Notes: generated by a model not told the origin, from the letters alone. Shown: positions 24,673 to 38,838, counted from the first letter of the stretch. The stretch: DNA of 64,000 nt from Zhengitettix transpicula (GCA_037074705.1 CM073592.1:22726629-22790628), one strand, 5' to 3'. Program-made: numbers and translations.

Positions 24673-26188
24673 GTCTCTGAAACACGATCAAATATAACTT
24701 TTATCCACACGACGAGCATTAAAATTAAATTTGGTCTTAACAAACCACGACTCATTTATCTACCAGACCAAAAAGAAAGAAGCGTCAAATGAAATCGACA
24801 TAAATAAAACTCTAGTGCAAATACACGTCTGGACGCCGATGACGTCATCGTGACGGCATACATAGTACCTGCTAGAATTTTTTAAATTTAAATTTAAAAA
24901 TTATTTTAACGTATATTTAGTTAATCAAAGTGATAAATTTGACCAAGTACAGGTAGAATAGAGAAATAGTTCTCAGATTCACTAAAAGCATACGAACTAA
25001 TACAAGCCAATCAAATAGAAGAACTTAAACATGGGCAAAGAAATATGGGACACAAAACAGTATCATATATACCACTCAAAGAGTTAGTATAATTTTTAAT
25101 GATGTTATTATTTAATTTTATATATGCAAATATATCTTGAATTTTACCTGTGCTCTATATCAAGAATTTTTGTAGCATTCCAATCAAATCTATTATCGAT
25201 GTAGCAAAGTGCTTTTAATTTTTTTCCTGTATTCCGTCGGAATATTGCCAAATTTATCAATTAAACAGACACTAACATATCCATTTATTTATTTATTTCT
25301 CCTTGGTTCAAGAGACGACAGCCAAACTCTCATCTTACATGACACATTCCGGATTTTGGAGTGACACTTTGGCCGGTATGACGATTCGCCTTCAGTTTTA
25401 ACTCCAGTTTCCTCGGCCAGAAAAATTCCATGCCCGTGCTGGGATTCGACCCTGAGACCTCTGACGCGAGGAAATGACGTTGATATCAACACGAAATCAA
25501 CATTATATATGGAAAAATAAATGTTCTGTGTCATGCAATGCTGTAATTATTCATTATAACTATCTGACTTCATATTTAAATTAAATATAAAAAACAGCAG
25601 CCTTTAGTCAGAAAAAAAAATTAATATTCAGAAATAAACACGTTTCGTCCACGTCAGGTCTATAGATGTTACAAGTATACAAAAAATTTAAGTTGACCAA
25701 AATTTCTAACGTGAAAATTGCCCACACGTTGCGATCGAAATGAATTTTTTTTATATAATTACTGAAGAGGTCCAAATCAGAGACGAAACGTTGGGTTTAA
25801 AATTTAATAATAACATAAAATTAAATAATAACATGATTAAAAAATGATACTAACTCATTGAGTATATATGATACTGTTTTGTGTCCCAGATTTCTTTGCC
25901 TATGTTTATGTTGATCTATCTGATTGACTTTTGTTGGTTCGTAAGCTTTTAGTGCATCTGAGGTCTTTTTTAAATTTTTTTAATTTAAATTAATTAATCT
26001 CTAGCAACTACTATGCCGTCACGATGACGTCATCTGTGTCCAGACATGTATTTTCACTGCAGTTTTATTCATGTCAATTTCATTTGACGCTTCGATATTT
26101 CTGGTCTGGTAGTCGTGGTGTGTTAAGACCAAATTTAATTTTAATGCTCATCGTGTAGATATAAGTTATATTTGATCGTGTTTCAGAC
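24673..26188. mobile_element. Foldback element 1: about 400-bp imperfect inverted repeats
   Basis: Left arm 24673-25125, right arm 25815-26188. Pairs include CTGAAACACGATCAAATATA with TATATTTGATCGTGTTTCAG, GATGACGTCATCGTGACGGC with GCCGTCACGATGACGTCATC, and GACACAAAACAGTATCATAT with ATATGATACTGTTTTGTGTC. The loop is about 690 bp. No transposase frame, so it is a non-autonomous foldback or MITE-like element, or an inverted duplication. Confidence 0.85.
25295..25490 (-). repeat. tRNA-SINE-like fragment inside the loop of foldback 1
   Basis: On the minus strand, GGTCTCAGGGTCGAATCCCA resembles a Pol III B box, followed by GAGGAAACTGGAGTTAAAA. The same order, with GGGTTCGAACTC then AGGAAAACTGGGGTTAAAA, occurs on the minus strand near 37.4 kb, so both are likely members of one tRNA-derived family. 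Confidence 0.5.
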
Positions 26189-26639
26189 TTGTTTTTATGA
26201 CTAAAAGGCTGTTATTTCTATTATTAAATGTTATAATTCTATTCAAATTGAAACTAATGGACCATCTTTCCAGGAAACTGATTTCTTGTATCGTGAAATT
26301 AGAATCGCCAAGTAGCGAGTATGAAGCAATTTATTGCTATAACGTAGTTGAAAGTAACGAAATTAGTTAGGAAGGTCCAGTAATCAAGAAAATGCATAAA
26401 ACTCCATTTGAATAAATAAGAGGGGCGATAGAGTTGTTGTGACTGCGCTTAGGATTAATATTACTGTTACAGAAAATCGTGCAAGGCCTGAGCCGTGAGA
26501 ATTTGTAAAGTCAATCCACATTGTCCCATCCTTATGAACTTGTCCGCTCACAGATTGTCTCGTGTCCGTGTGAACTATATCTATGCAGTAACCAGACCAA
26601 ATTACATAACCTTCCAAGACCAGTAAGTTACCAAAACAA

Positions 26640-26965
26640 TTAACCATAAACGAGCGAGGAGCTGACCGTGTACTTTTCGGTTTAATCCTGTGTCGCGGAA
26701 TAAATCGTCCGTGTCGACCGCAGTCTTAGTGTTTGCGTCTAGCCGCAAGACATACAATAGAGTGATTATTTGCTGGAGGACTAATTAAGCCATTAAGGCA
26801 ACGCCAGCGTCTAGTATTACAGGGAGGAAATCATTTCATGCTTCGTCTAGAGAACGTAGTAATCCTGTGTTATACGGCTTTTCACTTAACCTGCTCGATT
26901 AGGACTTCAGTTCACTGGCCGCGTCTCGTTGACAAACCGTGCCGTCGTAAAGTGCCTTGCACACT
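26640..26965. promoter_or_regulatory. Candidate conserved noncoding element
   Basis: A CpG-richer segment with a TAATCC word, GACCGCAG (RUNX-like ACCGCA), and CTAATTAAGCCATTAAGGC (paired homeobox-like words). Role inferred from composition and motifs only. Confidence 0.3.
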
Positions 26966-27550
26966 GTCTTAATTTTCTATTCTCTTACGAGTAATCCTTT
27001 AAATTTCCTATTTCTACGATGACTTCAATGCGGTTCAACTAAATTGCACTACTGGCACATTCTGTGAGAGTTGATTTCTCCTTTTTGGTTCCGTGAGTTC
27101 TCTATAATGGTATTTTAGTTCATTCAAATTTAATTATTTGACAGATTCAGCTTCATTAGTATTAGGAGAAAACTTGTGTTACTTATTAATCATCAACTTC
27201 TTCTAGTGACACGAAATATTTTCAATCATTTAATTCTTCTATATCCATTAATTACTGGAGGTGTAATCAGCTCCAGCACCATTATATTTATTTCAAGGAC
27301 CATATAATATCATCTACCTATAATATTAAAATGTGTGGCTATGTCTTTTTATTGATTTATATTTTAGTCTAAGAAACTATAAAATTCCTGAACTGTAAGT
27401 GTAATATTTAATCTATTACACTCGCACATATTTCTTCAACTGTAGACTAATGATATTCGTAAATAATAAAATATGAAATCATAAATGTATGAATTTAGCC
27501 GAATTAGTCATTAATAATTTATTAACAAAAAACATAAAAATTAGCAAAAC

Positions 27551-27675
27551 GTTTCGCCCTCAATATAGGATTTCATCAGGTGCTCGATGGAATAAATCAT
27601 TAAAATTTGGCAGTGTTTCAAAATTATTTACTCCACTGTACGCTTGATGAAGTCCTTGATTGTAGACGACACGTT
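27551..27675. repeat. Inverted pair of CTGATGA...GAAACG motifs
   Basis: On the minus strand, CTGATGA (27573-27579) precedes GAAAC (27551-27555); a diverged inverted counterpart (CTTGATGAAGTCCTTGATTG) runs on the plus strand at 27647-27675. It belongs to the recurring CTGAAGA/GAAACGTT repeat vocabulary of this genome. Confidence 0.5.
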
Positions 27676-27784
27676 AGTTAATTTTTTTTATAAATTATAT
27701 CTGAATAGTTTTACTGTGTTCCATAGATTTATAATAACATTGAACTAATAATTTGACATCAATTAACTTAATTTTCTAAATGAA

Positions 27785-28085
27785 AATTAATAATAAAAAA
27801 GAAAGCCAAATACAGACAAAATAAGTGATAATATAAATACAAAACTTTATTATATCTTAAATCTCATGATGTTATATTGTCTCTGACATATAAATGTATA
27901 ATAAGTTATATCATAAATTATTATTAATTATTGAGTTTTGTCAATCAACCAGTGCATTTTTGTCGCTCTAGGCTCTTCTTAGCACCTGAAGAAAGGAACA
28001 AGGATCCCAGAAATGTTGTGTGGTATTTATATTATCACTTATTATGTCTGTATTTGGCTATCACTCTTATTATTAACGCAATTTT
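27785..28085. repeat. Two R2 copies in inverted orientation
   Basis: 27797-27845 has AAATACAGACAAAATAAGTG and GATAATATAAATAC. 27936-28080 carries the opposite strand of the family: TTTTGTCAATCAACC, GCTCTAGGCTCTT, CACCTGAAGAAAGGAACAAG, GAAATGTTGTGTGG, then TATTATCACTTATTATGTCT. The arms are inverted about a short centre. Confidence 0.7.
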
Positions 28086-29159
28086 CGTTCCTGGACTTCA
28101 TTCCTGGTATATGTTGTCTTTTAACTTCCCAGTTTTCTGGTCAAAACGTACCTTCCGTACCATATGTATCCTAAAAAGTTTTTAGTGCATATTATATAAA
28201 AAGCACCACAAATTTCATTCTCCCTAATTATTAATTCATTGAAAATATCAAATGGTTTGTAATAAACAATTCTATAATGTGTTGCTCCACGTGGTACTTG
28301 TCTCAAAGAAATTAATTATCGGAGATTCTAAGAATACCAGATATAGATCACGTAAATGAGGAAAAACCATTCAATAAATATGTAGACTCGGAATTATACG
28401 TAACATTTTTCAGAAATGAATATGACCCAAGATGTTGAAGCTTCTTTTCGAGTTTATTGACCCAGTTTGAAGAAATCTGATTTAACCTATTATATTTGAA
28501 CTTTACCTGGGTTTTTGAATCCCATCAAGCTATCAGTAAAATCCAGAAATGTATTAACTACCTATTTATTTAACGCTATACGTTAAATGCGTAATATTAT
28601 GGCTATGATCAATATCAACTTATAAAAACATTAATTATGAGTAAATAGGTGGTTTGAGAACTTTATATTTCAACTCACAGTTGCTCGTTGTGTCATGAAT
28701 TTTTCTGTCGTTTCCTTTTCGTTTCCATGTTTCCGTGGTGCAACATTTGGCTTTCCTGTCTCCAAATTCTTCTTTATACATTAACAATACTTCATTATAC
28801 ATTCAATATTATACAATGATTATTAGGTAAAAATTGTGGTCGTCTTCTGTGAATCAAGATATATTTATTACTCTCCTTGGGTAGGGTTAACTGCACTTCA
28901 ACATCTGTAAAAATCTGATGTCAGTTCGCAATTAATTTGGTCTTAAAATGTTTCAATTATTGTTCTATTTTATTGGAACTTTGTTCGTTATTTTATTTGT
29001 GACAGTTCTTACCCCTTATTAACTTTTTATAATTTATAATAGAAACAATCTAATAAATTCAGACAATACCCAGAAATGTTACGTTAAGGGTTAGTTGAAG
29101 ATTAAAATAATTTCATTTAGCCAGAAGCTACTCATTGAACTATGTAACGTAATTGGTAA
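28086..29159. other. A+T-rich noncoding stretch
   Basis: Nothing recognised. Confidence 0.55.
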
Positions 29160-29420
29160 AAATATTTCGGAGGTAAGTGTGCCGTGAGTGAAGGTGGACA
29201 GCTGAATCCCACGTGGAGGGGCGGGGCTCTTGGTCGCTCCGCCCACACTCCGCCCCCTACTCCTCTACAGCAGATCCGTTCTTCCTGCTCCCCTGTCTCC
29301 ACTCTACGCTTTTATTTCCACACGCGCAGACAGACACCTGTTACTCCCTCTCCCGATCTGGCTTACAGATAGATCGACGAGTTCGATTAACAAATGTATT
29401 GTGCAGATTCGTGGACCGTT
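29160..29420. promoter_or_regulatory. GC-box-rich island about 3.6 kb upstream of the Runt exon
   Basis: CACGTG (29210-29215) is followed by GGGGCGGGGC, then CCGCCC and CCGCCCCC within 50 bases. Sp/KLF-type boxes with an E-box suggest a promoter or promoter-proximal element and could mark an upstream first exon of the Runt gene. GAGGTAAGTG at 29170-29179 is donor-like. No coding frame with recognisable content. Confidence 0.35.
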
Positions 29421-32400
29421 TACGATCAACATCTATGTCATGTATTGCTGCTTTGTTCTCATTCGGAATTTTACCTGCCTCAGGAACCAGAGAAGATAAT
29501 ATAAACTTTTATATTTTTAAGCAAAATTAGGCGTCGTTTTTATAAATTATGAGTATTTAAAATGAAAGAACACCGTACGGAAAAGAAAAAAAATTATTTA
29601 AAATTGTTCAAAGGTTGCATGCCGAGAATAAATGTTGGAGGAATCATACCACGTACTTTTATCACAATCTGACGCTCAAACGAACCCTTATTTTTTTCTC
29701 CCAACAGTGTAAAAAAAACATTACAAAGTTTTTAGAATTTGACAACCCCAAAAATATGTTAAAATTCTCCGACATTTCTGTTTTGACTTACAACTGTGCT
29801 CATTTTTCGGAGAAATTTACAGCAGTTAGTAACTGGTTTTTAACATCAATTCAAGTCCACGTTTCCTATAATCCACTAAGGCCCAGTACTTCCAAAGAGC
29901 TTCTATTTCCACAATTTCTACGTAAGAAAATATTATTATTTACCACCTATTAAGTACTGTCCACTTATGATCCCGTTGATGACTTCTCGTCTATTGGTAA
30001 GATTATATTATTTCTCGTAATGTGGTTTCCCTTTTAGAATTTGTTCGTTCAATAATTGACACAAAAAATAATACTATGTTCATCTTCAACTTAATATGTG
30101 ACTGAATTCTTCAAGATGAAAAATAAACACTTATGAATCAAACATTCTAAATCACTTTTCCAAAGCATGAAATAGTGTCACGTGCGTGTATATATATTAG
30201 GAAATTTAAAATTTGTGAAACGGTATTTATTAAGGACCCTAAGTAGCAGTAAAACTTTCTCATAATTGTATGACATTAATAATTCTTTATTAATTGCTTG
30301 TAATTTTTAAAAGTAGTATCTTATCCTATTTGAGTTGTTTCTCCACTATACAAGAAACTTTTACATCTGCCACGGGTCTCGCTGGATACCCAAACTGACG
30401 AACCTTCATGAAGCCCTTTTATCCTAGGACATACATAGTTCCTTAACAACAATTTAATTTTGATTATCATGTCTACAAATTTATTAATTAATCGTGGAAT
30501 AACACGATCATGACAGATAAACTCCTTTTCCTCAGACAAATATTTATATTACGACGAATTCATTTATTTATGTACATCTGTAATAATTTGTAGCGTAAGT
30601 TGAACTATTCTAGTGCGCTGCAGTTCTAAACCATGGTTTCCTCTCCCTTTTGTTGTTCTAGAAATATATTTCTCTCCGTTTCACCATTAAAAATTGAACT
30701 TATCTTTAGTTTTGATATTTTCTATCATTTTTGAAAACGTCCAAAATGATTCCCCCATAATTAAAATATATCTAAAAAAACTCTGTAATGGTGGAAGCAT
30801 AGTTAAAATGTAATGTGAAGGCGATGTGACAAATTATGAACGGTTATGAAAGTACCGTATTCCAAAACCTATAAGCTTTCTATAAACGAAGTATTTATAC
30901 TCCTTTCAGCTTTTATTTAATACCCTATTCACGAGTGCATTCCGCCATTTCCCCGTAACGCCATCGATATGGCCACTCGATTGAACTAACTCAAATATAC
31001 AGAAGTCCCCCCCATTTTTTTTTCGAGAACTGAAATACTTGAATCTGCTGAGTTTGTTCTTTTATGTCCCTATTTTTCCTGTTCTGAATTTCACTTACGA
31101 GACCCCTGTTTTTTTGCAATATTTCACGTAACCATCGGAAAATAATTCAACTTTCCATTTAATACCGTAAATAATATCACTTTTACGCACACGAACCGAG
31201 TTACTCCTTTAGTATAATTGGTCGATAACCTGCTATTTATATACGACTTTTTCTCTAACAAGAATGCAACGTAAATATTTCAAACGTAGCTATTCAACTC
31301 ATTTATTGAAACAATTCTCAGGATCCACCAACCTGGTCTTCGGGAGCAGAGTCCTTGTGATTTTTGGTTCCGTCGACGAAACGGATGAACGATTGGAATA
31401 TAAAGAAGACTTTACTTGGAAATCAAACCGCCTAATTATCTTTTCGAAGAACTTCCACAATTGTGAGAGTGATTTTTGTGCATTTCTCCGAAAAACAATA
31501 AAATAAATATAAATAAAATAAATGTTTTTGATTCCTAAAAATATTTTGATTTTATGTAATCAGCCCTTCGAACTAGTAAATAATATATGGTAATAAAATT
31601 CAGCAAAATATTTTTTTACTTAAAAATGCCGCGATCCTTTCCAAGTAAAAAAATATTTTTAAATTAAAATATAATGATAAATAGTAAAGTGTACGTGACA
31701 GTCTCTTAAAATTAAACAGTCGATCAGACATTTTGCTCACTAGAAAACCTTGAATAATATAAGCTGTATTGAAGAAACATTAAAATTAGGTGGGGACAAT
31801 TTCCCTGCACATCTAAAAGCTGCTTTTCCCCAAAGTACGTGAAAACTTTTTGACATAGAATTTAATTATGTATACATTTTTTATTGAGAACTCGAGTAAT
31901 TTTTTCGTATATAAATGAATCCTTTAATATTTTTAGGTATTTGACTTATGGGAGGTTATTTAAATATGTTAGGGATAATCAGATAATGTGACAGCTCAGG
32001 TAATTTTAGTTGACATCTCATATTTATAGAGGCGTTTCAGAGTATTCCCTCGACTATACAGGAGTGAAGAGTAAAGTAGGAAGATGAAGTGAAATTTCAA
32101 TAGCCAATTCACTTAAATTGACTAAATTTCGTAGGTTTATTTCGTTATAAGAGTGCGTGTGGTCGATTTCACAGGTTCCGATTCAACACCCCTTTTCCAC
32201 CTGAAGACGAACATAGATTTTTACTTGTCAAACCATTGGCACTATCTTATCGCTCATTTTGACTTCATATTTCTGCTTTACTCTTCCTCACGACGTAGTC
32301 AGTGGTATATACAAAATAGTTCTCAACAAGTCACATCACAGTATTGTTAATAAATTTCGACATTTCCATTCTTATTTTTACGCTGTGATTTCGGCCTTGT

Positions 32401-32559
32401 CCTGTCTCTCAGTGCCATTTTTGTCTGTTTGATTGCACGTTCAGCTTCGTACCTGCCTGTGCCACCATTTAAATTATAAAATGGAATAATGACGATATGT
32501 CCTCCAAAGAAATTGTGATAAAAAAGGATAATTTTCAGGAGACGCTGGAGCAGGTGTCT
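29421..32559. other. A+T-rich upstream flank of the Runt exon
   Basis: No gene, RNA gene or repeat partner recognised. Confidence 0.5.
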
Positions 32560-33247
<688 letters not shown>

Positions 33248-35568
33248 TGAGGTCGCTGCAGCAGTCTCTGGCGTGATCTGTGGCTGAATAACTCCGGAAA
33301 ATATTCACAGGTCGTTTCATTATCTTGTTCTATACCATCAAACATCGTTGTTAGAATCCCCAAGTAGCTGGACAAACCCTCCAATGCCATCAAGCTCGAG
33401 AAACTGACACCTAATTGTCTGAATCCCAGTAATTCGCTGGATTGGACCTGATGCTGTTATAACGACTGACAACCGCTTATAAGATCTAAAGACTCAACAA
33501 TTATGTAGCTAATGATGATGCAAATTATAATTCACTGTAAACTTAGACAATCTCTATCTGAGAAGCGTTAATATCTCAAGAAGTACCAATCATCAATCAG
33601 GACCAGTGATTTTCCCAGAACTATGTAATAATGTACCATACAATGACATGTATTGCGATTGATTCACGTGACTGGAAAACCTCATCCATCTAGCTTACTT
33701 TATCTTCAGACAACACTTCACTATTATATTGTTCGTTAAACCCTAATAACTGAGGTTTTATTCAGTTTTGAGGTTCAATAATTGCTCAATATGTGGCAAC
33801 ATATTCATGGAGGCACCGAGGTTGTCAATAATCACATCTGCATGTCTGGAATAACTGCTAATTATATATTTATTCACCATTAATCCAATCATTGCAATAC
33901 AATGTGCTCTTTACCGTAGTGATCTAGAGTAACCACTGTGAATTTATGCTGATCTATTCTGTGATTGAGTACGATTTAATACTGTTTCTTACCTTCATTC
34001 AACGTGATTTGCTATCTGTAGTTTGGCCTCGTGTGATAATTGGTTCCACCTTCAGAAAGTTTCAATATTCTCGTTGAGACATTCGTCTCTTAGTCAAATA
34101 TTCGTTACGTCTTCAATATTATTCGTTGTTCTTTTCCAGTCGCTAAAATCTTGCTCAAATCACACGTAAGATGGATTGGTTATTAGATCACACGTGAAGC
34201 TTCTTGAATATAATTAAAGGTTATTTACCGTATATTGTTAAATACTTTCTAATGCTCTTCACGTAGATAAATAATGTGAAATCTGTTGCTGTCGGTGAAA
34301 AATCACTAATATGCTATAATGTCCAAAATAACCCGGTAGTGTCCTGATTTTCTTGTGGAATATCCTATAATGAGCCAATTTTTGTTCTTCCTAGTCTTGA
34401 GTTCTGGTGACATTTTAACTGTCAGTCAATATTTAATAATTTATAGATGTTGTCCTCTACAGTGACGGTCCTCTGCCTGAGTGATCATTGTTTCTGTATT
34501 TTGTGGTCTCCATGCTTCAAGATAAATCCTTAGATCTCACATATCGTTGATATAGCACTCCGTGGTACTGCGGAATTCACTATCCCCATTGTTTTGGTCA
34601 TTGTTCGAAGGTCTGAAATGAGTCCACCGAGGTCTAAAACGGAATCTGTTGTGGTGCATAGACAATAGTCGTCGGTCATCAAAACAAAATGAGTCGGTAA
34701 GCCCTCCATATTTCTCTCTCATCCTCAGTATCGTCTCTGACAAATTCTCAATTACTCCTGATCATTAATAGATCAGTATTCTTAAGTAACGACTGTCAAC
34801 TGTTTCTAACGTTGTCCTCTGAAAGTCGTTGAAACTACTTCATAACATGTTCGTCTTCTTCACCTTCAACCTCACTCAGTTATCGAAACTAAATCGAGTT
34901 ATATATTTCCTCATCATCAGTTCGAATTCACCTGTCTATTATTTTTATTAATATAATAACCAATTAATTCAAAGTAATGGTGCTAAACTTTACAAACAGA
35001 CTATAATACATTTCTTGTATAATTTAAAATTCACAATTTTATTCACTGTATCCAAAAGATCGTATCATTTATGCGTAATCAAAATTAGTTAATTTCTTCG
35101 GGAATATTTGGAGGAATCTGTTGACGCAAAATAATAATTAATATATTTCTCCTATGTTGAGTACGCACTAAAACGTTTACAGATATTTAATCTCATGATA
35201 ATTGATCCTCGCTTGAATTATCTGTTATTAATCCTTTAGTTGCCTCTTATTTCATGTTCACTGTAATTAGTTCTCGAAACCGTATTAAAAATGAATTAAT
35301 TTACGTTTTCTAAACATCATTTTTACAGCTAATTCCTAGTAAGAAACATGTATTATTGATATGATGTATAGCCAACATAATAATTTGTTTGTAATCTCAG
35401 ACAATTATTTTATAAATTTAAAAATTATATAAGAAAAGCTTTTGATACACCTGGTACAAGTAATATATATATATAGTTTTATGCTTAAAAATATTACAAA
35501 TAAATTGCAGTAAAATTCTTAATAAATATTTTTCCCATATTTCTATGGAAAATATTTATTAAAAAGCC

Positions 35569-35669
35569 AACATTCACAATTTTATAATAATTCTTAATAA
35601 ATATTATCCCATATTTCTAAGCATATGGGTGAATATTTATATAGAGAATTTTATAAAATTGTGGATGTT
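35569..35669. repeat. Long imperfect hairpin, about 100 nt
   Basis: CACAATTTTATAATAATTC on the left pairs with GAGAATTTTATAAAATTGTG on the right, with an inner stem ATCCCATAT/ATATGGGTG around an 8-base loop. Related AATAAATATT hairpin words lie just upstream (35518-35562), so the whole may be a small MITE. A microRNA-type precursor is a weaker alternative. Confidence 0.6.
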
Positions 35670-36224
35670 TCCCACAAAATTGCGGAAAAATAATTATTAA
35701 GAATTTTTTTGTAATTCATATTTAATAATAAAACTTTGTCCTTAGTAGGCCTTCTTGCAGTATAATAGGATTAAAAAGTGTGTCAAATCTCCATTAATCG
35801 CATGAATCGCAACTTTTATATTCGGTTTTGTTCTTAATCCGAGTTTAATGGAATTTTTAATTAAAAAAATTTGAACTGATAATCCAGTGGGGTGTAATTT
35901 GTTTTGTAATTAACAGTGATGATTTCGTACGTGGGACTAGGAAACGTCTTCAGGAAGAAAAATGTTTCAAGTAGCCAGAGAAGTGTGAATTTTATTCAAC
36001 ATTAACTAATATTTATTAATAAATGTATCAACAGTTGGCGGAACTGTATTTTATAACACATTGTCACGTACGTCTTTTCGACTTCAATGATGACAAATAG
36101 CACGAAAAAAAAAATTGAAAATTTTATTTCTTTTGAACCGCAATAATGAATATTTGAAGCCTACGTGTATACAAAATATTAGTATTCGATTATTCATTTC
36201 TCAGTATTTAATAATTTTCCGTCC

Positions 36225-36480
36225 CGACTGAGCCATTTCCAAGGTATTTGAGGGACGGGAACAGTAGGTAGCAATCAAGGGCCTAGCACGTTCGTTCGTC
36301 GTGGGCTTCATGGTTTGAGGTTCTAAGTGGATAATTGCTTTCAGATAATCCAGAGGTGTCGCGTGTGGCAGGCAAAGATGTGTTTGAGATAGCGAACAGC
36401 CTTGTTTTCCGTCACCTGCTAATTTATGTGGTTCTACTTGAAAACGAGCGACTGTTAATCTCGATATATACTCACATGTC
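36225..36480. promoter_or_regulatory. Candidate intronic regulatory island
   Basis: More complex than its surroundings, with an inverted CCGTCCC/GGGACGG pair (36230-36259) and ATGTGGTTC, a RUNX-type word, near 36427. Inferred only. Confidence 0.3.
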
Positions 36481-37299
36481 TCGAAAATAGGAGAAAGGGA
36501 AGATTTAATCCCCCAGGAATAATTATTGTTAAAATGATAGATTAGATAATCTATTACTTGATACACAAAATAGTTAACAGTAAAATTTTTCTATGGATTC
36601 TCCAAGCATAAGTATACTTTATATAATCCTCAATCGTACACTTTTAATTTTACTTTATAAGTTAATAAGCCAGCCAAATTCTTGAGAAATATATTTTAAT
36701 AAAATAAAGCATTGATACAATTTTCTCAACGTATCGTTCCGTTTTTGAACCTCTTCATGTGCATATATAAATCTATTTAAGAGTCTGCATATTATTTATT
36801 TCTTGAGATATAAATTCATGATTAATATTTTATCTTCAAAATTATATATCTCTATTTGATAGAGAAATTGAACAAGTATTTTCAGCAGGTTTAGGTAACA
36901 TTTCAGCGGAAACATTCCTATAAACGTCAAATAAATGTAATTAAATTAATAAAAAAAATTAATACTGATTATTAAATACAAGAAAGTAAATCACAATTAC
37001 AAAATAAATTGTTCTATGAATCCTCGTAGTATTTTTATGAAAAGGGAAAATATAAAATATAAACCTGAAAAAGGAACGATATATCGTGAAAATGTTTGTA
37101 AATATGTTATAATTTTTTATCTTACTCAATTATATATTTTAGACGAATTTGGCTGGTCTATTTGTTTATAATTCAACGCATTCAGATGAATATAACTATT
37201 TACATTATAAGAATAAGATGTAGATAAAATTGATTAACAATTTTTTCATTTAGTCAAAATAAACGCTTTTCTGAAACTATTAGTATTGTGTTGTTAATT

Positions 37300-37475
37300 T
37301 TTTAAGCCATCCAAAGCGCCACTTACCATTGAAATCAGTCTTCCATGGTACATTTTCTAGAGACACACAGTTCTTTTTTAACCCCAGTTTTCCTGACTAC
37401 GACGAACACAAACATTCACTGAGTTCGAACCCGCGACCTCTTTGACTCAGGGCGGTGACGATGGTCGCACGTTGT
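37300..37475 (-). repeat. tRNA-SINE-like fragment
   Basis: Minus strand: GTCGCGGGTTCGAACTCAG resembles a Pol III B box, followed by AGGAAAACTGGGGTTAAAA. The order and words match the 25.3-25.5 kb fragment. Degenerate and lacking a clear A box. Confidence 0.5.
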
Positions 37476-38479
37476 ATTTTATCGCAATAGTATAATTGAT
37501 ATTTAACAGCTCGACTCTGATTTGTTTTGTGGATAAATTGACACAAATTTAATTTAGAAAAACCTCGACTGAGAATGACTTGAACGCATCATCCTAGTGA
37601 AATGTAATGTAATTAAAGTTTGCGTGAACCGAATATCGTTTCAAAGACTTATTTTAGTTTCACTGTTAATCTGCAAACCTCAATGAGGCATTCCATATTC
37701 TCTAAAGTTTTCAACATTTCCCCCAAAAAACGTTCAATAACAATTAACACTATCCGTTGAATATAGTTTACCAACTATGTTTATTAACACACCTTCAACT
37801 TGCCAAATTTTGGAAAAAATCTTTATAAATTTATTAATAATATTATTTACTTGGATTAACGTTTTTAATAACAAATTTATCTTTGGAATATACGTTAATT
37901 TTCTCCAATCGTCTCTATTATGCTTTGTCTTCAACCACACGCCGTTTTTATAAAATATATCTTATTGATTAAGCATAAACTTTCATTATTTAAATCTCAA
38001 ATGTCTGCAATACAAAACGTATCGTTTGTAGTACTTACATTTTATTCCGTAAATTTAAGGATCATAAAATTTCCTTTCCTGAAGCAAAAAATACAAAATT
38101 GACGTTAGAATTGAGAAACTTGATGACGTAAAACTGTGAAACGAGCGGGAAATTATAATTTGATGAATTCTTTTCAAAATTCTTATTACGCACATTCTTC
38201 CTAAATATTTTGTCGTTACATGTTCATCTTTAATGTGTGAATGAAAAATAAATATTCGTATAAAATAACAGTGTGTAAGGCGGTGACATTTAAATAGCCT
38301 GTGAAAGTAAGCAATATTATCGAGCTAATAATTACTTCGTTGTTGTTACGTAACTATTGAGAATAGGTCAAATAAGCTTTAATGGTTATAACGTGGTAGC
38401 TTATGGTGTGTTACGTAATTACGAAACTTGTTAATTTTATTACTTAATGTTGTAAAATTGAAAATACGATTCCGGCATT

Positions 38480-38822
38480 ACAGTAGCTAGTTTGACTCCG
38501 TTTCCCAGTTCCCTTGTATTACAACTCGCCGAGTTCTTCATTGTTTGTCCACGCTTCATTATTTTTGTTGTCTCAGTTTACAACGGACGTGGTTTTCGAA
38601 GACTTCGCAAGGTTTCCCAGCGTTTGCCACACACGGAAGCGAGAAAGGCAAGCCATCTTAACTAACTTAAGTTGTAGCCACGATTGAAGACAATCAACGT
38701 GTTTAATATTAGCAACACGAGGCAATAAAACGGCAACAACCGCAAAAGCGTGACGCACGTATTCATCTTCTGCACATCTGCACTCAAAGTTCCCCAACGT
38801 ACTTCCTCACAGGTATATTTCT
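38480..38822. promoter_or_regulatory. Candidate intronic regulatory island with AACCGCAAA
   Basis: A G+C-richer stretch containing AACCGCAAA (38738-38746), the full RUNX consensus, and several CpGs. It ends at a C16 tract (38823-38838). Confidence 0.35.
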
Positions 38823-38838
38823 CCCCCCCCCCCCCCCC
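38823..38838. repeat. C16 homopolymer
   Basis: Uninterrupted run of 16 C. Confidence 0.9.
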
